Below, piece after piece: positions 6,802-13,968 of a DNA stretch of 20,690 bases. How positions within the stretch are numbered: position 1 is the stretch's first letter; each line of letters starts with the position of its first letter. Location: the IMG/VR virus record IMGVR_UViG_3300044640_003373, positions 1 through 20,690 of that record. The stretch is one strand, 5' to 3'. The notes under the pieces are model-generated. The model worked only from the letters and a program-made list of their open reading frames with translations. It had not been told where the DNA came from and did not search any database. Made by a program: the position numbers and the translations under genes. The stretch comes from a virus.

Positions 6802-7254
6802 GCAAATTTAACAGTCGAAAAACGCATTTATTGGCAAGTCTTTTGGCGCGGCTATTCAGTGCATTCCGCAGCGCTTTTTCATCACAAAAGCGTTGCGACG
6901 CGACTGCACGACTTCATTCTCAACGAATTGCAACAGCTATCCGTCGGTGATCATCGTCCGCTTTTAGATCAGTTTGCCTATAAACGGGTGACCAGCTTTA
7001 TTTACCAACTTCTGTTGGACGATGGATCCTTGTTGCGGCGCGGTGCAATCATGACCGCCGCCACAACCAAAGAGCAACGGCTTGCCGAACGCGACGACGC
7101 ACTGGACGGCCTTGCCCGCGCCATTGCGGAGCGCGATCGGCAAATGATAGCCGCCGCCGTCAACGGCCCCCACCGCCGCGCGATGCACGTCGATCAACGC
7201 GACGCGGGCCATTTACCCCTTTTCATTGCAGCTAACGAACCGAGGATGATCTAA
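6796..7254 (+). CDS. Unknown early protein, possibly two genes fused
   Basis: A 152-residue frame starting MSANLTVEKRIYWQVFWRGY, with its start overlapping the previous stop. At residue 86 the DNA reads GGTGCAATCATGACC, the same 13-base junction that joins the three preceding gene pairs, but here the frame reads straight through. The second half (MTAATTKEQRLAERDD, from ATG 7051) therefore looks like a separate gene that has become fused in frame. It could also still be started internally. The first half is aromatic-rich and helical; the second half is charged (RAIAERDRQMIAAAVNGPHR). Neither half is recognised. The stop overlaps the next ATG as TAATG. Confidence 0.6.
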   Translation: MSANLTVEKRIYWQVFWRGYSVHSAALFHHKSVATRLHDFILNELQQLSVGDHRPLLDQFAYKRVTSFIYQLLLDDGSLLRRGAIMTAATTKEQRLAERDDALDGLARAIAERDRQMIAAAVNGPHRRAMHVDQRDAGHLPLFIAANEPRMI

Positions 7255-7558
7255 TGACCAAAACACTTGCATATTGCGACCGCGCCGGAGTGATCGGCTT
7301 TGCCGTCGGTAAACCAGCGCCAGACGGCACACTTTCATTTTTCAGCGCACGGTCCGAAAAGGCGTGCCGCCTGAAGGTAGAGGCGACCGCGCGCCATGCC
7401 TATGACCAAACGACTTTGCTTGTTCCCGGCGTGCCAGAGGCGGTTGACGAGGCACACGCTCTCGAAGCGTTGCAGCTGCACCGCGCTTGGCTCCAAGGGG
7501 ACCAATCGGACGATTTACCCGCCCGCCGTGAGGCATGGCAACAACGCTTGTTTGCGGC
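7231..7558 (+). repeat. 328-bp direct repeat, copy 1 (gene plus its ribosome site)
   Basis: Matches 7991-8318 at 318 of 328 positions with no gaps. The repeat begins 23 bp before the start codon, so it carries the ribosome site (GAGG) with the gene. Confidence 0.9.
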
Positions 7559-7568
7559 GCGGTCATGA
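7254..7568 (+). CDS. Putative host-nuclease-inhibitor-like protein, copy 1
   Basis: A 104-residue protein, MTKTLAYCDRAGVIGFAVGK at the start. The pattern AYC-x-RAG-x-IGF, an A-[TA]-x-AYD element and TLLVPGVPEA (about residues 53-64) matches what I recall as the phage family annotated host nuclease inhibitor protein. Direct evidence for nuclease inhibition in that family is thin. If the name is right, the product would protect incoming phage DNA from host exonucleases such as RecBCD/AddAB early in infection, which fits its place in an early operon. A second copy with about 97% identity follows at 8014. The two proteins differ at a few residues (L40R, H48R, Q52R, DD to EN near residue 86) and at the extreme C-terminus. 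Confidence 0.6.
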   Translation: MTKTLAYCDRAGVIGFAVGKPAPDGTLSFFSARSEKACRLKVEATARHAYDQTTLLVPGVPEAVDEAHALEALQLHRAWLQGDQSDDLPARREAWQQRLFAARS

Positions 7569-7975
7569 GCAGTTGGCCGCACTCCCAATATGCGCACGAC
7601 CTGTCTGGCCTTGGTCCACCAGCGCCGGACGAATTGCGCCGCGAAGATGAAAGCCGCCCGACGATTGGCGACTTTTTGCCGGTCGGCACAGTCATTGTCT
7701 CAAGCTATGACACTGGCCCTTATAGGATCGAGACAGTAACGAAGCATCAAACCTATCCCGACTTTCATTCTTGGTCACTTGTGCTGATCGACCAGAAGGG
7801 CGGCGAATTCATCCGCACAAAGAACGATTATTGCTACATCAACGAATTGGTCGTGGAGTGGGATGGCGAAACGCCGCGCTTCCGCAAGCTATTTGCGTGC
7901 AACAACCACGAAGTTTTCATTGTCAGCCAGTTTGCGCCGACCACAGACCAGCGCGGCCAAATGAGCCTGATATGA
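7565..7975 (+). CDS. Unknown protein between the duplicated genes
   Basis: A 136-residue protein from ATG 7565, overlapping the preceding stop as ATGA. After a polar start (MSSWPHSQYAHDLSGLGPP) it reads as a compact beta-rich domain: IGDFLPVGTVIVSSYDTGPY, then SWSLVLIDQKGG and ELVVEWDGETPRFRKLFAC. This is reminiscent of a small SH3-like or barrel fold, but no family is recognised. It was presumably carried along when the flanking gene was duplicated. It is followed by 15 bp and then the second copy of the repeat. Confidence 0.65.
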   Translation: MSSWPHSQYAHDLSGLGPPAPDELRREDESRPTIGDFLPVGTVIVSSYDTGPYRIETVTKHQTYPDFHSWSLVLIDQKGGEFIRTKNDYCYINELVVEWDGETPRFRKLFACNNHEVFIVSQFAPTTDQRGQMSLI

Positions 7976-7990
7976 CTTATTTTTGTCAAC

Positions 7991-8318
7991 GCTAACGAAC
8001 CGAGGATGATCTAATGACCAAAACACTTGCATATTGCGACCGCGCCGGAGTGATCGGCTTTGCCGTCGGTAAACCAGCGCCAGACGGCACACTTTCATTT
8101 TTCAGCGCACGGTCCGAAAAGGCGTGCCGCCGCAAGGTAGAGGCGACCGCGCGCCGTGCCTATGACCGAACGACTTTGCTTGTTCCCGGCGTGCCCGAGG
8201 CGGTTGACGAGGCACACGCTCTCGAAGCGTTGCAGCTGCACCGCGCTTGGCTCCAAGGGGACCAATCGGAAAATTTACCCGCGCGCCGTGAGGCATGGCA
8301 GCAACGCTTATTTGCGGC
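7991..8318 (+). repeat. 328-bp direct repeat, copy 2
   Basis: About 97% identical to 7231-7558 at a constant offset of 760 bp. Five of the ten differences lie in the last 50 bp. Confidence 0.9.
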
Positions 8319-8331
8319 AATGGCATCATGA
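8014..8331 (+). CDS. Putative host-nuclease-inhibitor-like protein, copy 2
   Basis: A 105-residue paralogue of the gene at 7254, with the same ribosome site (GAGG, 8-nt spacer) copied by the repeat. Three substitutions introduce Arg (L40R, H48R, Q52R), so this copy is more basic. The C-terminus diverges from residue 102 onward (AAMAS against AARS). Keeping both frames intact over 760 bp suggests either a very recent duplication or selection for two versions or for dosage. The stop overlaps the next start (ATGATG). Confidence 0.6.
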   Translation: MTKTLAYCDRAGVIGFAVGKPAPDGTLSFFSARSEKACRRKVEATARRAYDRTTLLVPGVPEAVDEAHALEALQLHRAWLQGDQSENLPARREAWQQRLFAAMAS

Positions 8332-8606
8332 TGGCACAGCTTGACCTATTTGCCGCCGCGCAAACGCATAACAGCAACAGATATTCCGTGCGTCACGGCT
8401 ACAACTATGCAGCCCATGACTACCGCAGAAGCGCCGCTAGCGATGCGCACGGTGGGCTTTGTCGGCACATATGCAGAGTTTCCGCCCAGCACAAACGCAA
8501 GCGTCACGCCGCCTATCATGACAGCAATCGGCGTGTACCATTTACCTGGCGTAAAAATGGCTATCGCGGCTGTTATCAAGATGAACGGGTCTATCATTGT
8601 GCCTAA
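8328..8606 (+). pseudogene. 5' remnant of a small early gene cut by an inserted gene
   Basis: ATG 8328 overlaps the preceding stop. The first residues, MMAQLDLFAAAQ, look like a genuine small phage protein start. Downstream the frame (to 8606) becomes His/Arg/Tyr-rich, as expected for the back side of the membrane-protein gene on the other strand. The real gene therefore probably ended its conserved part near 8360. A plausible 3' remainder in another frame lies at 8735-8974. Confidence 0.35.
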
Positions 8607-8729
8607 GCCCATACCAATGATTAAGGCGGAGTCACTGGAAGATATCGGAATAAGTGCAGCCAATATGATTGCAAAAATCAATCCGGGCCCGGACTTGCTC
8701 GTAACTATTGCTTTGAACGACTTCCACAT
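8346..8729 (-). CDS. Multi-pass membrane protein, probable inserted accessory gene (moron)
   Basis: A 127-residue protein running against the surrounding rightward operon. ATG 8729 is chosen because AAGGGG lies 9 nt upstream; ATG 8735 is only 3 nt from it. About four hydrophobic segments are visible: GLIFAIILAALIPISS, ALIIGMGLGTMIDPFILITAAIAIF (possibly two), YTPIAVMIGGVTLAFVLGG, and SAVVMGCIVVAVTHGISVAVM. The protein ends in a basic RLRGGK tail. Base composition looks more AT-rich than the flanks. An opposite-strand membrane gene within an early operon is typical of lysogeny-expressed cargo such as superinfection exclusion, but no family is recognised. Confidence 0.6.
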   Translation of the reverse strand: MWKSFKAIVTSKSGPGLIFAIILAALIPISSSDSALIIGMGLGTMIDPFILITAAIAIFTPGKWYTPIAVMIGGVTLAFVLGGNSAYVPTKPTVRIASGASAVVMGCIVVAVTHGISVAVMRLRGGK

Positions 8730-8734
8730 TCTCA

Positions 8735-8974
8735 TTGTCCCCTTGCACGTTTGCGCAATGGCTGCCATATCCCGTCGCGCAAGGCAAGTCGCCTTCTCGG
8801 GATTGGGAACCCGCTTATGTAGGCGCACCCAGCGCCACGGCCCTGCCTGAGGCGTTTTCTTTATGGCCGGACGTGGATGGGGCAGCGAAAGCTGCGCCGT
8901 TGCCTACAGCGGTATTTCCAACCCGCCACGCCCGGTCACCAAGCTATTGGGAAAGCTTGACCGGCAGACTGTAG
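8735..8974 (+). pseudogene. Probable 3' remnant of the interrupted gene
   Basis: A plausible protein frame that lacks any ATG start (only TTG at 8735). It reads LPYPVAQGKSPSRDWEP, then SATALPEAFSLWPDVDGA and SPSYWESLTGRL before a TAG. The composition looks protein-like, and the frame stops 9 bp before the antirepressor start. It sits just beyond the inserted membrane gene in a different frame from MMAQLDLFAA at 8328. It is most simply the tail of that gene. A functional TTG-started gene cannot be excluded. Confidence 0.35.
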
Positions 8975-8982
8975 GAATTGCC

Positions 8983-9711
8983 ATGAACGATATACTAAAT
9001 TTGACATTCGAGAACCAACCTGTCCGCATCGTCCTGCAGGACGGTGAACCGTGGTTCGTCGCCACCGACGTCGCTTCGATCTTGGGTTACAGCCACGGCC
9101 CACACATGGTTAGAATAATGGATGACGATGAAGCTGCTGTCCACATTATGGACACCAGCGGGCAAAACCGCGAAGTTTCTATCATTTCCGAATCGGGCCT
9201 ATACAACGCGATCTTCAAGTCGCGCCGGGCGGAGGCAAAGGCGTTTCGCCGCTGGGTTACGGGCACCGTATTGCCAACGATCCGTCAGACAGGGCAATTT
9301 GCGTTTTCTGCAAATTATCCGCCAGTCCCCGATATGCGCCGTTTTGACGATGCCGCTTGGCTCAACGCGGGCGTTGCTGCGGTGCGAGAGGCGCGGCGCT
9401 TGTTCGGCCATGGCGTCGCGCGCGCCGTGTGGCGCGACATCGGCCTGCCTTTGCCTGAAAATGCGATGCCGGCCTTGCCCGATGGCCTGTCCGATGCCGT
9501 CAACCTGTGGACCGATGGCCGCGACCGATTTACTTTTGCTGATCTTGCGGCGGGTCTGGGTCTGGGCGAACCCGACTGGCCATTGAAACGTCGCTTTTCC
9601 GACATATTGACCGCCTTGGGCTGGACCGAGAAACGCACACGGCGCGGCAATGGCTTGGTCTATGCGTGGCACCGGCCAATCGAAACCGTCAATGCGGAGG
9701 AAGCGGCATGA
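8983..9711 (+). CDS. BRO-N domain antirepressor
   Basis: A 242-residue protein starting MNDILNLTFENQPVRIVLQD, with AGGA 7 nt before the ATG. Residues 1-105 form a BRO-N domain: GEPWFVATDVASILGYSHG, then SIISESGLYNAIFKSRR and AFRRWVTGTVLPTIRQTG. Its signature is the E-S-G-L-Y-x-x-I-F-x-S-x-x-x-x-A-x-x-F-R-x-W-V core. The C-terminal half has a second region with WLNAGVAAVREARRLFG and a GLGEPDWPLKRR segment ending near GLVYAWHRP, which looks like a specific DNA- or partner-binding domain. BRO/Ant proteins bind phage repressors or DNA and trigger lytic growth. The gene is near the end of the operon behind operator O2, so repression would control its own antagonist. Confidence 0.88.
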   Translation: MNDILNLTFENQPVRIVLQDGEPWFVATDVASILGYSHGPHMVRIMDDDEAAVHIMDTSGQNREVSIISESGLYNAIFKSRRAEAKAFRRWVTGTVLPTIRQTGQFAFSANYPPVPDMRRFDDAAWLNAGVAAVREARRLFGHGVARAVWRDIGLPLPENAMPALPDGLSDAVNLWTDGRDRFTFADLAAGLGLGEPDWPLKRRFSDILTALGWTEKRTRRGNGLVYAWHRPIETVNAEEAA

Positions 9712-9899
9712 TCCATACCGACTTGGCCTTTGCCGCTGCCGTCGCCAACGACCGCGCAGAACTGACGCACAGCCGTTTTGTCGCCGCTATCGCTTGGCTT
9801 GGCGACACATTGGAAAACATGCCTGACGACACATCGGCGCAAAGCTTGGGCGGGTTATTGTCATTGCTGGCCGAAAAGGCAGAGGACGATAGAGGCTAA
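9708..9899 (+). CDS. Small unknown protein, last gene of rightward early operon
   Basis: A 63-residue, mostly helical acidic protein (MIHTDLAFAAAVANDRAEL at the start), coupled to the antirepressor by an ATGA overlap and with GGAGG nearby upstream. No family is recognised. Its TAA stop shares bases with the TAG stop of the methyltransferase on the other strand, so the two early operons end exactly against each other. The close link to the antirepressor suggests a helper role, which is unproven. Confidence 0.6.
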   Translation: MIHTDLAFAAAVANDRAELTHSRFVAAIAWLGDTLENMPDDTSAQSLGGLLSLLAEKAEDDRG

Positions 9900-10465
9900 A
9901 GCAACCGCGCCGATTGGTCCCTTGTGCCGCTTGGCCAATGGAACCTGGTAGGCGCGGACTTGTCCGTGCTGAACCTGTACCAACTGCAATCGTCGGTCGC
10001 GTCATGCTTGCTGTTAAGGAACCATTTGAGGCGGCCGACACTGACAATATCGGTGCACAGCCGCTGGCCGATGGATGTCGCCGCCTTTGTGTGCGGCCAA
10101 CTGCTATCGAACAACAACCACACTTCATCGGCCATGGTCGCAAAATGTTCGATTAACGGGTGCAGCGACGCGCGAAACCATGGCGGGTTGGTGATGATCC
10201 GCAATTCACGGGTCTGGAGCGTCAGGGCGTCCCTGCGCGGGATATAGGGGCATTGCGGCTCCAGGTCGAACCGGCCATAACATTGGTGCCCATGCACATC
10301 GAGGAGGCCAATCAACGACCCGTCACCCGCGCATGGTTCCAAATAATAGGCTTCCGGCTCCAAAAACGGCAACAACGGCACCACCGCGCGCGGGTCAACC
10401 GTGGCGTAAAAATCATTCCGCCGCCGCTCCCGCGTGGTCCCCGTGGCGCGGCTAAGGGTGCTCAT
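9896..10465 (-). CDS. Phage DNA N6-adenine methyltransferase-like protein
   Basis: A 189-residue class I SAM-dependent methyltransferase. Motif I is LEPCAGDGSL (residues 42-51). Acidic residues after the second strand are in FDLEP (66-70) and RRDAL (77-81). The catalytic motif IV is ITNPPW (91-96), the NPPW form typical of N6-adenine or related amino methylation of DNA. The length is short, as in stand-alone phage enzymes without a separate target domain. GGAG lies 8 nt before the ATG. The likely role is modification of phage DNA against host restriction, or regulation. It is the last gene of the leftward replication operon. The substrate base is inferred from the motif only. Confidence 0.82.
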   Translation of the reverse strand: MSTLSRATGTTRERRRNDFYATVDPRAVVPLLPFLEPEAYYLEPCAGDGSLIGLLDVHGHQCYGRFDLEPQCPYIPRRDALTLQTRELRIITNPPWFRASLHPLIEHFATMADEVWLLFDSSWPHTKAATSIGQRLCTDIVSVGRLKWFLNSKHDATDDCSWYRFSTDKSAPTRFHWPSGTRDQSARLL

Positions 10466-10539
10466 GCGCTTGCTCCTCTTTTGTGCATATCAATAAATGC
10501 GGTCGCCCATGCGGTTGCAATGACGCGGTGGGTGGTTAT
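10462..10539 (-). pseudogene. 25-codon frame with apparently lost start codon (AUA)
   Basis: Between the unknown gene and the methyltransferase a frame reads (I)TTHRVIATAWATAFIDMHKR to a TGA that overlaps the methyltransferase ATG as ATGA. Upstream, the sequence AATAACC overlaps the previous stop. A single G at the third base of ATA would give AATGACC, the usual ATGA junction with an ATG start. It is either a tiny gene disabled by a G-to-A change or an AUA-started peptide. Confidence 0.35.
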
Positions 10540-11003
10540 TCGTTATTGACGCCTGTTTTTTTATAAACAGTCTGGAGGGCTGGCTCGATATCAAAAATCG
10601 CAAAAACGGGCTTGGCCGGATCGATCTTTATCAATTCTGCTTTTTCACGATAAAATGTCTCAAAGCCCATTAACAAAATGCCCGCGGCGGTCTCTTTGCT
10701 GATCGACAGCAGATATTGGCCTTTCTTGTTGCGCTTTGCCGAAAACATGCCTTTTTCATTATCGACCGTCATTGCCATTTTGCCGAACTCGTCGCCATTC
10801 CCAAACATCAACGCCAGCTTATGGTGGTCAAGCGATAGGTGCAGCCCCGCCGCCAACTTTTGGCCGATAGTCAGTTGAATATACTCGGCACCAGCCTTGC
10901 CATTTTTGCTTACGTTCATCTTGCGCGACGCCACTTTGACGCCACTGGAAAAATCAGGCGCGCCAGTATTGGCCACCTTGTTTATTAAAACGGAATACCC
11001 CAT
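10536..11003 (-). CDS. Unknown protein in replication operon
   Basis: A 155-residue basic protein from ATG 11003 (AAGGAG 7 nt upstream; a GTG at 11006 is too close to that site). It overlaps the stop of the ATPase gene by one base. It has beta-strand-like patches (GYSVLINKVANTG, EYIQLTIGQKL, KGQYLLSISKE) and many Lys residues (VKVASRKMNVSKNGKAG), suggesting a compact nucleic-acid-binding domain. A single-stranded DNA-binding or replication accessory role would fit its place after primase and helicase. No family is recognised, so this is inference. Confidence 0.7.
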   Translation of the reverse strand: MGYSVLINKVANTGAPDFSSGVKVASRKMNVSKNGKAGAEYIQLTIGQKLAAGLHLSLDHHKLALMFGNGDEFGKMAMTVDNEKGMFSAKRNKKGQYLLSISKETAAGILLMGFETFYREKAELIKIDPAKPVFAIFDIEPALQTVYKKTGVNNE

Positions 11004-12886
11004 CACTCAGCTCCTTCTTTACTGTTCCAAAACGATTTCAGCGGTATCGCCACGGCATTTTCGCTGCCGCCTGGGTTGAACCGGATTTTAAGCCCGCTGA
11101 TGCATCCGTCGATTTTTTGCATCGACTGTATCCATTTTCCGGCTTCCCACTGGCTGCGCGAAAACAGGTCGCACAAGGGCGATGACGTGGGATAGGCGAC
11201 CGCCAGATAGGCATTTTCGTCCTGCAACCACGCGTCTTTTATTTTGCGTTTACGGTCGACTGTTTCAAAACGGATAAGGCGCAGGCCAACGGTTTTCAGG
11301 CGTTCACGTGCTTTCTGGTCGATGCCGTGGCTTTCATTTGTTACTGGGTCGATGATTGGCTTTAATGCCCGGTCGATCCACTGCCCAACCGTTTCCGCCG
11401 CCGCGCCATGTGCGCCTTGCAATGTCTTGGCGAGGAGGAACGGCATAACCGTTTCGGTATCGCTTAACGCCTCTCCTTTGCCGACGGCTAACATCGGCAG
11501 GATCAAACGGGTCCATGCTTTTTCAGTCGGGTTTTCTGCATCTTCGGTGCGATTGCGCGGCGCATCGTCAAACAACAGCAAATCGGCGCAGGCCAACAAT
11601 GTGCCAAATGTGTCGGCCCATCGTCCACTATAGCCATGGCTTGAAATTTCGCGCTTATATGTCGCCAGCGTTTCGGCAAGGCGCGGCCATTGTTGCACCA
11701 TGCGGCGGTGCATTTTGCGTCCGATTTCGCGCCAATAGGACACATCGAAACTTAACGGCGCAACCCCTTCTGGCACCTGAAGCATGTCCAGCTTGGCAAC
11801 ACGGTTGCGATGTTCGCCCTTCAATGGCGCGTGCAGGACGCACGACAACATGAAACAGCTTTGCGCCGTAAATTCCTGCGCCTTGTGATCTTGTGACCCT
11901 CTAATGATTTTGCCGCCCGACGACGCCTTTTTCATCAGGTTCAATATCGCAATTTGGCGCTCTCCATTATCGTCGCCCTCGGCTTCGTCGAGCAGGAAAG
12001 GCAACGTATCGTCACCCAATATTTGCCGTATTGCCGCTTCGCTGGCATCTTCGGCAAACAAGGTCCAATCGCCATGCAACGCACGAAACAGGCTTTGTAA
12101 ATAGCTTTTACCCGCAGCGGTCGGGCCGGTGGCAAGCACATGGCTGCGCCACGTCAATGCGCCGCAAATGTGCATCTGTGCCGAAAAACCCAAAAGCAAT
12201 AATGTCGCTGCATCTTGTTCACGAAAGAACCATCGGTTGAACAATGCGCGAAGCTGCTTTCCTTCCTCGACCGTGCTGATGTCTTTGGCGGGTGCGGGCA
12301 ATGTCGGCAGCGCGGGGAAATAACTTTCCCCAACGCGGCCTGCCTTCACAACGCTAATCGGCTGATCGGTCTGTGCCCCGCGCCAGTCGGTGGCGCTGGA
12401 CAACATGACACGGTTGCCCATGTGCAGTATTAACTGTGTATCGTCATCCCGCGACCGGTGGGCCCCACGGCCAAACACACGGTTGACCGGGTTAAATATG
12501 CCCTTGGCATAGCAGGCGGACAATAAATCGACCTGGACTTCTTTTTGGTTGAACCCGTCTTTAACCGGCTCGCTTTGCCCTTTGCCCGGCTGTTTCCATT
12601 GCGGCCAGCGTTCGTCGAGATATTCACAGCCGCCAAAAAGCAGGATCAAGTCCCCTTTTTTGCAGTCTGTTTTCATGTTTATGATCTGGCTAGACGCATC
12701 AAGCACCCAAATGCTTTGCCCTTGCACGCCCAACGCGGTCACAGGACAATTTTCGGGCAAATAGCTGAACAATTGCCTTTCCTCGCGAATTTCTTCGCTT
12801 TTCGGCTTGCGCTTGCGCATATCGGGCGCGGGCTGCGGAGTCGCCGCTGCGGCGGCAACCGCCTCGATGTTGCTTGGGTCAGTCAT
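11003..12886 (-). CDS. Phage replicative helicase-like P-loop ATPase
   Basis: A 627-residue protein directly after the primase, overlapping it by ATGA. The N-terminal about 200 residues are variable, with a basic start (MRKRKPKSEEIREERQ). The central ATPase domain carries Walker A GPTAAGKS (residues 254-261, within SHVLATGPTAAGKSYLQSLF). Walker B is LPFLLDEAEGD (295-305). A downstream segment, KIIRGSQDHKAQEFTAQSCF, resembles the sensor region of helicase-like ATPases seen beside phage and plasmid primases. The arrangement primase then ATPase suggests it unwinds DNA at the phage fork. It lacks the RecA-type DnaB look, so an AAA+/SF3-like mechanism is more likely. The exact family is not certain. 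Confidence 0.75.
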   Translation of the reverse strand: MTDPSNIEAVAAAAATPQPAPDMRKRKPKSEEIREERQLFSYLPENCPVTALGVQGQSIWVLDASSQIINMKTDCKKGDLILLFGGCEYLDERWPQWKQPGKGQSEPVKDGFNQKEVQVDLLSACYAKGIFNPVNRVFGRGAHRSRDDDTQLILHMGNRVMLSSATDWRGAQTDQPISVVKAGRVGESYFPALPTLPAPAKDISTVEEGKQLRALFNRWFFREQDAATLLLLGFSAQMHICGALTWRSHVLATGPTAAGKSYLQSLFRALHGDWTLFAEDASEAAIRQILGDDTLPFLLDEAEGDDNGERQIAILNLMKKASSGGKIIRGSQDHKAQEFTAQSCFMLSCVLHAPLKGEHRNRVAKLDMLQVPEGVAPLSFDVSYWREIGRKMHRRMVQQWPRLAETLATYKREISSHGYSGRWADTFGTLLACADLLLFDDAPRNRTEDAENPTEKAWTRLILPMLAVGKGEALSDTETVMPFLLAKTLQGAHGAAAETVGQWIDRALKPIIDPVTNESHGIDQKARERLKTVGLRLIRFETVDRKRKIKDAWLQDENAYLAVAYPTSSPLCDLFSRSQWEAGKWIQSMQKIDGCISGLKIRFNPGGSENAVAIPLKSFWNSKEGAE

Positions 12887-13968
12887 GCGGACGCCATCTT
12901 CACACCGCGCAACACGTCGTTAAAATCCTTATATTCATGCGGCGGCCATAGGATGCTGACACCGCGCACTTCGCCGTCTGCCGTCATTTGTTGGTCGGCT
13001 TGCTCTTGTTGCAATGCGATGCACGCTTCCAATGCGGCGACCGCATCGCGCGGCTTGTCGGGCTGGCGCTTGTCCCATTGCCCGACGATCACCAGGTCGC
13101 CCGCTTGGGCTGGCAATATCAACGAGCCAATTTTATCCAGCGTGCCCGCTGCCAATACCCGCCGCGTTGGGTCAACCATTGCGATGGTGAGCGCATCCTC
13201 AATCCCCTCGCTGACATAGACGGGCGTGCCCGCGTCGATATCGCGCAGCGTCTTGGTGCAACTGCCTTTGTGGATCGGCATGGCCGCGCCTTTGAACCCA
13301 CCTAAAATCGTCTTTGGTGTATCAAGATTGGCTTTCACCCAACCTTTGCGCGTATGCTCCAAAAACGTGCGGTGCGTGGCGATATGCTTGCCATCGATGC
13401 CGATTATTGCGGTGACGACGGCGGGGATATTGCGCCGTAATTCGGCGTTCCAAGTATCATGCCGATATCGGATTGCGCCCGGCAACTTACCCAACTTGCT
13501 AAAATCAATGTGGCGACCCTCAAAATATTTCTGCGCGGGCGTGTCCTTCATCGGCGCGGCAAATTGCCACAATCCGCGCGCCGACTCCTGCTTTTGCTTG
13601 GCCGCTTCTTCCTCGCTGCGCTGGCGTTCAATGCGGCGCTGCTCGACCTCGGCACGATTGGCCGGCGTATCAAACGAAATCCCTGCATCGGCCTCAAGCA
13701 TCCGCAGCGCGGCGATAAACGTCATGCTTTTGCGCTCAATCAAATATTTGATCACATCGCCGTTCCAGCCACAGCCAAAACATTGCGCAAACTGCTTTGC
13801 GTCATTGATCATGAAACTGCCGGTGCGCTCCCCGTGGAACGGGCAACATGCTTCTTGTTCGCTGCCCTTCTTGGTCAGCTTCACATCGATGCCAACAATA
13901 GACGACATCGGCACGCGGTCCTTGACCGCCCGTGCGCGCGCCTGAATGTCTGTGGTCCCCACCTTCAT
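12883..13968 (-). CDS. DNA primase (CHC2 zinc finger plus Toprim domain)
   Basis: A 361-residue primase. The N-terminal zinc ribbon shows CCPFHGERTGSF (Cys42, His45) and CFGCGWNGDVIKYL (Cys63, Cys66), the usual C-x2-H and C-x2-C pairs of CHC2 primases. A Glu/Gln-rich helix (110-130) links to a Toprim domain. That domain holds VYVSEGIEDALT (Glu254, metal-binding) and LVIVGQWDKRQPDKP (Asp299), and ends near EYKDFNDVL. Primases of this type make RNA primers for phage replication. The length suits an integrase-type phage primase whose helicase is encoded separately, here by the next gene. It starts at ATG 13968, directly after a run of small frames and a tRNA in the same leftward operon. Confidence 0.92.
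   Translation of the reverse strand: MKVGTTDIQARARAVKDRVPMSSIVGIDVKLTKKGSEQEACCPFHGERTGSFMINDAKQFAQCFGCGWNGDVIKYLIERKSMTFIAALRMLEADAGISFDTPANRAEVEQRRIERQRSEEEAAKQKQESARGLWQFAAPMKDTPAQKYFEGRHIDFSKLGKLPGAIRYRHDTWNAELRRNIPAVVTAIIGIDGKHIATHRTFLEHTRKGWVKANLDTPKTILGGFKGAAMPIHKGSCTKTLRDIDAGTPVYVSEGIEDALTIAMVDPTRRVLAAGTLDKIGSLILPAQAGDLVIVGQWDKRQPDKPRDAVAALEACIALQQEQADQQMTADGEVRGVSILWPPHEYKDFNDVLRGVKMASA

Noticed and set aside
9913-10549. Rightward frames over the methyltransferase
   Set aside because: The minus-strand frame carries clear methyltransferase motifs (EPCAGDG, NPPW), so these are shadows.
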